From contig CAMZLC010000152.1 of NCBI GenBank assembly GCA_947311605.1, positions 1 through 6,468 of the forward strand: a DNA stretch of 6,468 bases, written 5' to 3'. Below, piece after piece: positions 5,628 to 6,468 of the stretch. Each line of letters begins with the position of its first letter. Positions within the stretch are counted from its first letter, which is position 1. The position numbers and the translations under genes are program-made. The notes beneath the pieces were generated by a model. It saw nothing but the letters and a program-made list of their open reading frames with translations, was not told the DNA's origin and did not search any database. Source of the DNA: an uncultured Sulfurovum sp. (lineage in GTDB: Bacteria > Campylobacterota > Campylobacteria > Campylobacterales > Sulfurovaceae).

Positions 5628-6269
5628 ATGAAAAGTCAAATGACGAAATTAGTACTTGCTTCGCTGCTGGCAAGTGGGATGTTGGTTGCGGGGAAAGATG
5701 TTGAGCCTGCTGTGGCACCTGTGGCACCGGTAGTGGATATCAATCCATTCTATGTTGGATTAGGATTGTTGTGGTCCGGCACCAGCAGAGACTGTCTATG
5801 TGCAGACGGGAATCGACTAAAGGAGACTACCTACGGGGTGATCGGGAGGATTGGGTACGATTTTAACAAGTATATAGGCATAGAGGCGAGAGCCTTCAAG
5901 GCAAGTATTGATAAAGATTTTGCCGAGACCACGCATTACGGTATCTACCTGAAGCCACAATACCCTATTACTGACAAGCTTAATATCTATGGGCTTATCG
6001 GCTATGGTAAAACCAAGATCGAATGCGATAGTCCTTCTATTGCGCCAGGAACAAAAATGTATGACAAATCTGGCGTGAGTGTAGGTCTTGGGATGGAATA
6101 TGACCTGAGCAAAGACGAGCCGGTTGCCACCTCTAGACCTTTTGATGGACAGGGTGATCAAGAAAAAGGCATGGGAGTGTGGGTGGACTACCAGAATCTC
6201 CTGCATAATGAAGGACGCAGTAAGATAAAAGCCAATATCGTCACCGCAGGTGTTACCTACGATTTTTAA
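5628..6269 (+). CDS. exported small outer-membrane beta-barrel protein (porin/OmpX-like)
   Basis: A 213-residue protein with a typical signal peptide: K2/K7, hydrophobic LVLASLLASGMLVAG, and cleavage likely near residues 21-23. A short Pro/Ala/Val linker follows (EPAVAPVAPVV), then about 170 residues of alternating polar and aromatic/hydrophobic strands with many Gly and Tyr (FYVGLGLLW, YGVIGRIGYDF, YIGIEARAF, THYGIYLKPQY, LNIYGLIGYGK, SGVSVGLGMEYDL, GVWVDYQNLL, IVTAGVTYDF). It ends in Phe, the usual barrel-insertion signal. Size and strand count fit an eight-stranded barrel of the outer-membrane beta-barrel superfamily. Its specific role is unknown. Cysteines C56, C58 and C133 lie in predicted loops and could form a disulphide. 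The ATG at 5628 has AAGGGGA at good spacing. The gene looks monocistronic, with a hairpin leader and a possible terminator. Confidence 0.85.
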   Translation: MKSQMTKLVLASLLASGMLVAGKDVEPAVAPVAPVVDINPFYVGLGLLWSGTSRDCLCADGNRLKETTYGVIGRIGYDFNKYIGIEARAFKASIDKDFAETTHYGIYLKPQYPITDKLNIYGLIGYGKTKIECDSPSIAPGTKMYDKSGVSVGLGMEYDLSKDEPVATSRPFDGQGDQEKGMGVWVDYQNLLHNEGRSKIKANIVTAGVTYDF

Positions 6270-6276
6270 GAGTGCA

Positions 6277-6296
6277 AGGGGAAGTTAGCTTCCTCT
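6277..6296 (+). terminator. probable terminator of the barrel gene
   Basis: AGGGGAAG (6277-6284) pairs with CTTCCTCT (6289-6296) over 8 bp, with one G-U, around a TTAG loop, 7 nt after the stop codon. The following sequence is pyrimidine-rich (CTTTCTCCTTTCTTTT) rather than a clean T-run, so termination may be partial. Confidence 0.5.
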
Positions 6297-6345
6297 GCCG
6301 CTTTCTCCTTTCTTTTATGCAAACTCTCTCAAATCACCAACACGG

Positions 6346-6351
6346 TATAAT
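6346..6351 (+). promoter_or_regulatory. gatB -10 box
   Basis: TATAAT, 37 nt before the gatB ATG, with no evident -35. It suggests that gatB starts its own transcript after the barrel gene's probable terminator. Confidence 0.55.
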
Positions 6352-6388
6352 CATGTAAATTTTTAATCTATTATGTTAGAAGGTTACT

Positions 6389-6468
6389 ATGATATTTGAA
6401 ACCGTTATCGGTCTTGAGGTGCATGTCCAGCTCAATACCCAAACAAAAATTTTCTGTTCCTGCCCCAC
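6389..6468 (+). CDS. gatB: Asp/Glu-tRNA amidotransferase subunit B, N-terminal fragment
   Basis: The ATG at 6389 opens a frame that runs off the window end after 26 codons. It reads MIFETVIGLEVHVQLNTQTK followed by IFCSCP, which is the highly conserved N-terminus of GatB (family pattern ETVIGLEVHVQL, TKxFCxC). GatB is the subunit of the GatCAB complex that binds misacylated Glu-tRNA(Gln) or Asp-tRNA(Asn) and its phosphorylated intermediate, using ammonia from GatA to form the amide. The two cysteines seen (C23, C25) would be the first half of the zinc site found in many GatB proteins. GAAGG at 6379-6383 is the ribosome binding site. An ATG at 6373 is in another frame and stops quickly. Confidence 0.95.
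   Translation, partial: MIFETVIGLEVHVQLNTQTKIFCSCP

Noticed and set aside
5817..6206. 129-codon minus-strand frame
   Set aside because: It lies entirely within the barrel-protein gene, which has a signal peptide, ribosome binding site and terminal Phe; the antisense frame has none of these.

Overview
The window looks like a housekeeping stretch of an AT-rich Gram-negative chromosome, most likely an epsilonproteobacterium (Campylobacterota, Sulfurovum/Sulfurimonas-like). This is inferred from three things: perfect TATAAT -10 boxes without recognisable -35 boxes, an atpB gene that sits alone with a small membrane-protein gene behind it rather than in a full atp operon, and the flavour of the PolA, MscL and GatB sequences. 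No similarity search was possible.

Layout: (1) 1-159, + strand: the C-terminal 52 codons of an unrecognised protein that begins outside the window. (2) 160-451: about 290 bp with no convincing gene, lying between two convergent 3' ends. (3) 452-847, - strand: an unrecognised 131-aa protein with a basic N-terminus and two membrane helices. It shares an AT-rich divergent promoter region (848-980) with polA. (4) 981-3674, +: polA, a complete three-domain DNA polymerase I with intact 5' nuclease, proofreading and polymerase motifs. (5) 3727-4158, +: mscL, a mechanosensitive channel ending in a four-cysteine zinc ribbon, followed by an intrinsic terminator. (6) 4208-4283, +: tRNA-Arg(CCT) with encoded CCA, starting 4 nt after the terminator's T-run. 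(7) 4284-4458: no protein gene, but a 99-bp imperfect inverted repeat touching the tRNA's 3' end and four copies of a heptamer. (8) 4497-5201, +: atpB (Fo subunit a), then 3 nt later a 91-aa protein (5205-5480) with two membrane helices and a coiled-coil tail. (9) 5628-6269, +: a 213-aa exported protein resembling a small outer-membrane beta-barrel, with a stable hairpin in its leader. (10) 6389-6468, +: the first 26 codons of gatB, cut by the window end.

Most genes seem to be separate transcription units (polA, mscL, atpB plus the small gene, the barrel gene, gatB), and each of polA, mscL, atpB, gatB and the minus-strand gene has its own TATAAT box. The work done is core physiology: DNA repair and replication, osmotic safety valve, arginine decoding, proton-driven ATP synthesis, outer-membrane structure and tRNA amidation. 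I see no phage, CRISPR, toxin-antitoxin or defence system.

The most unusual item is the 99-bp hairpin element at 4284-4382. Read as minus-strand RNA (or single-stranded DNA), nearly all positions pair, and every non-Watson-Crick position is G-U or G-A, with three tandem GA/AG steps. That strand bias suggests a structure kept at the nucleic-acid level. It may be a dispersed REP/MITE-like repeat or a small structured RNA.
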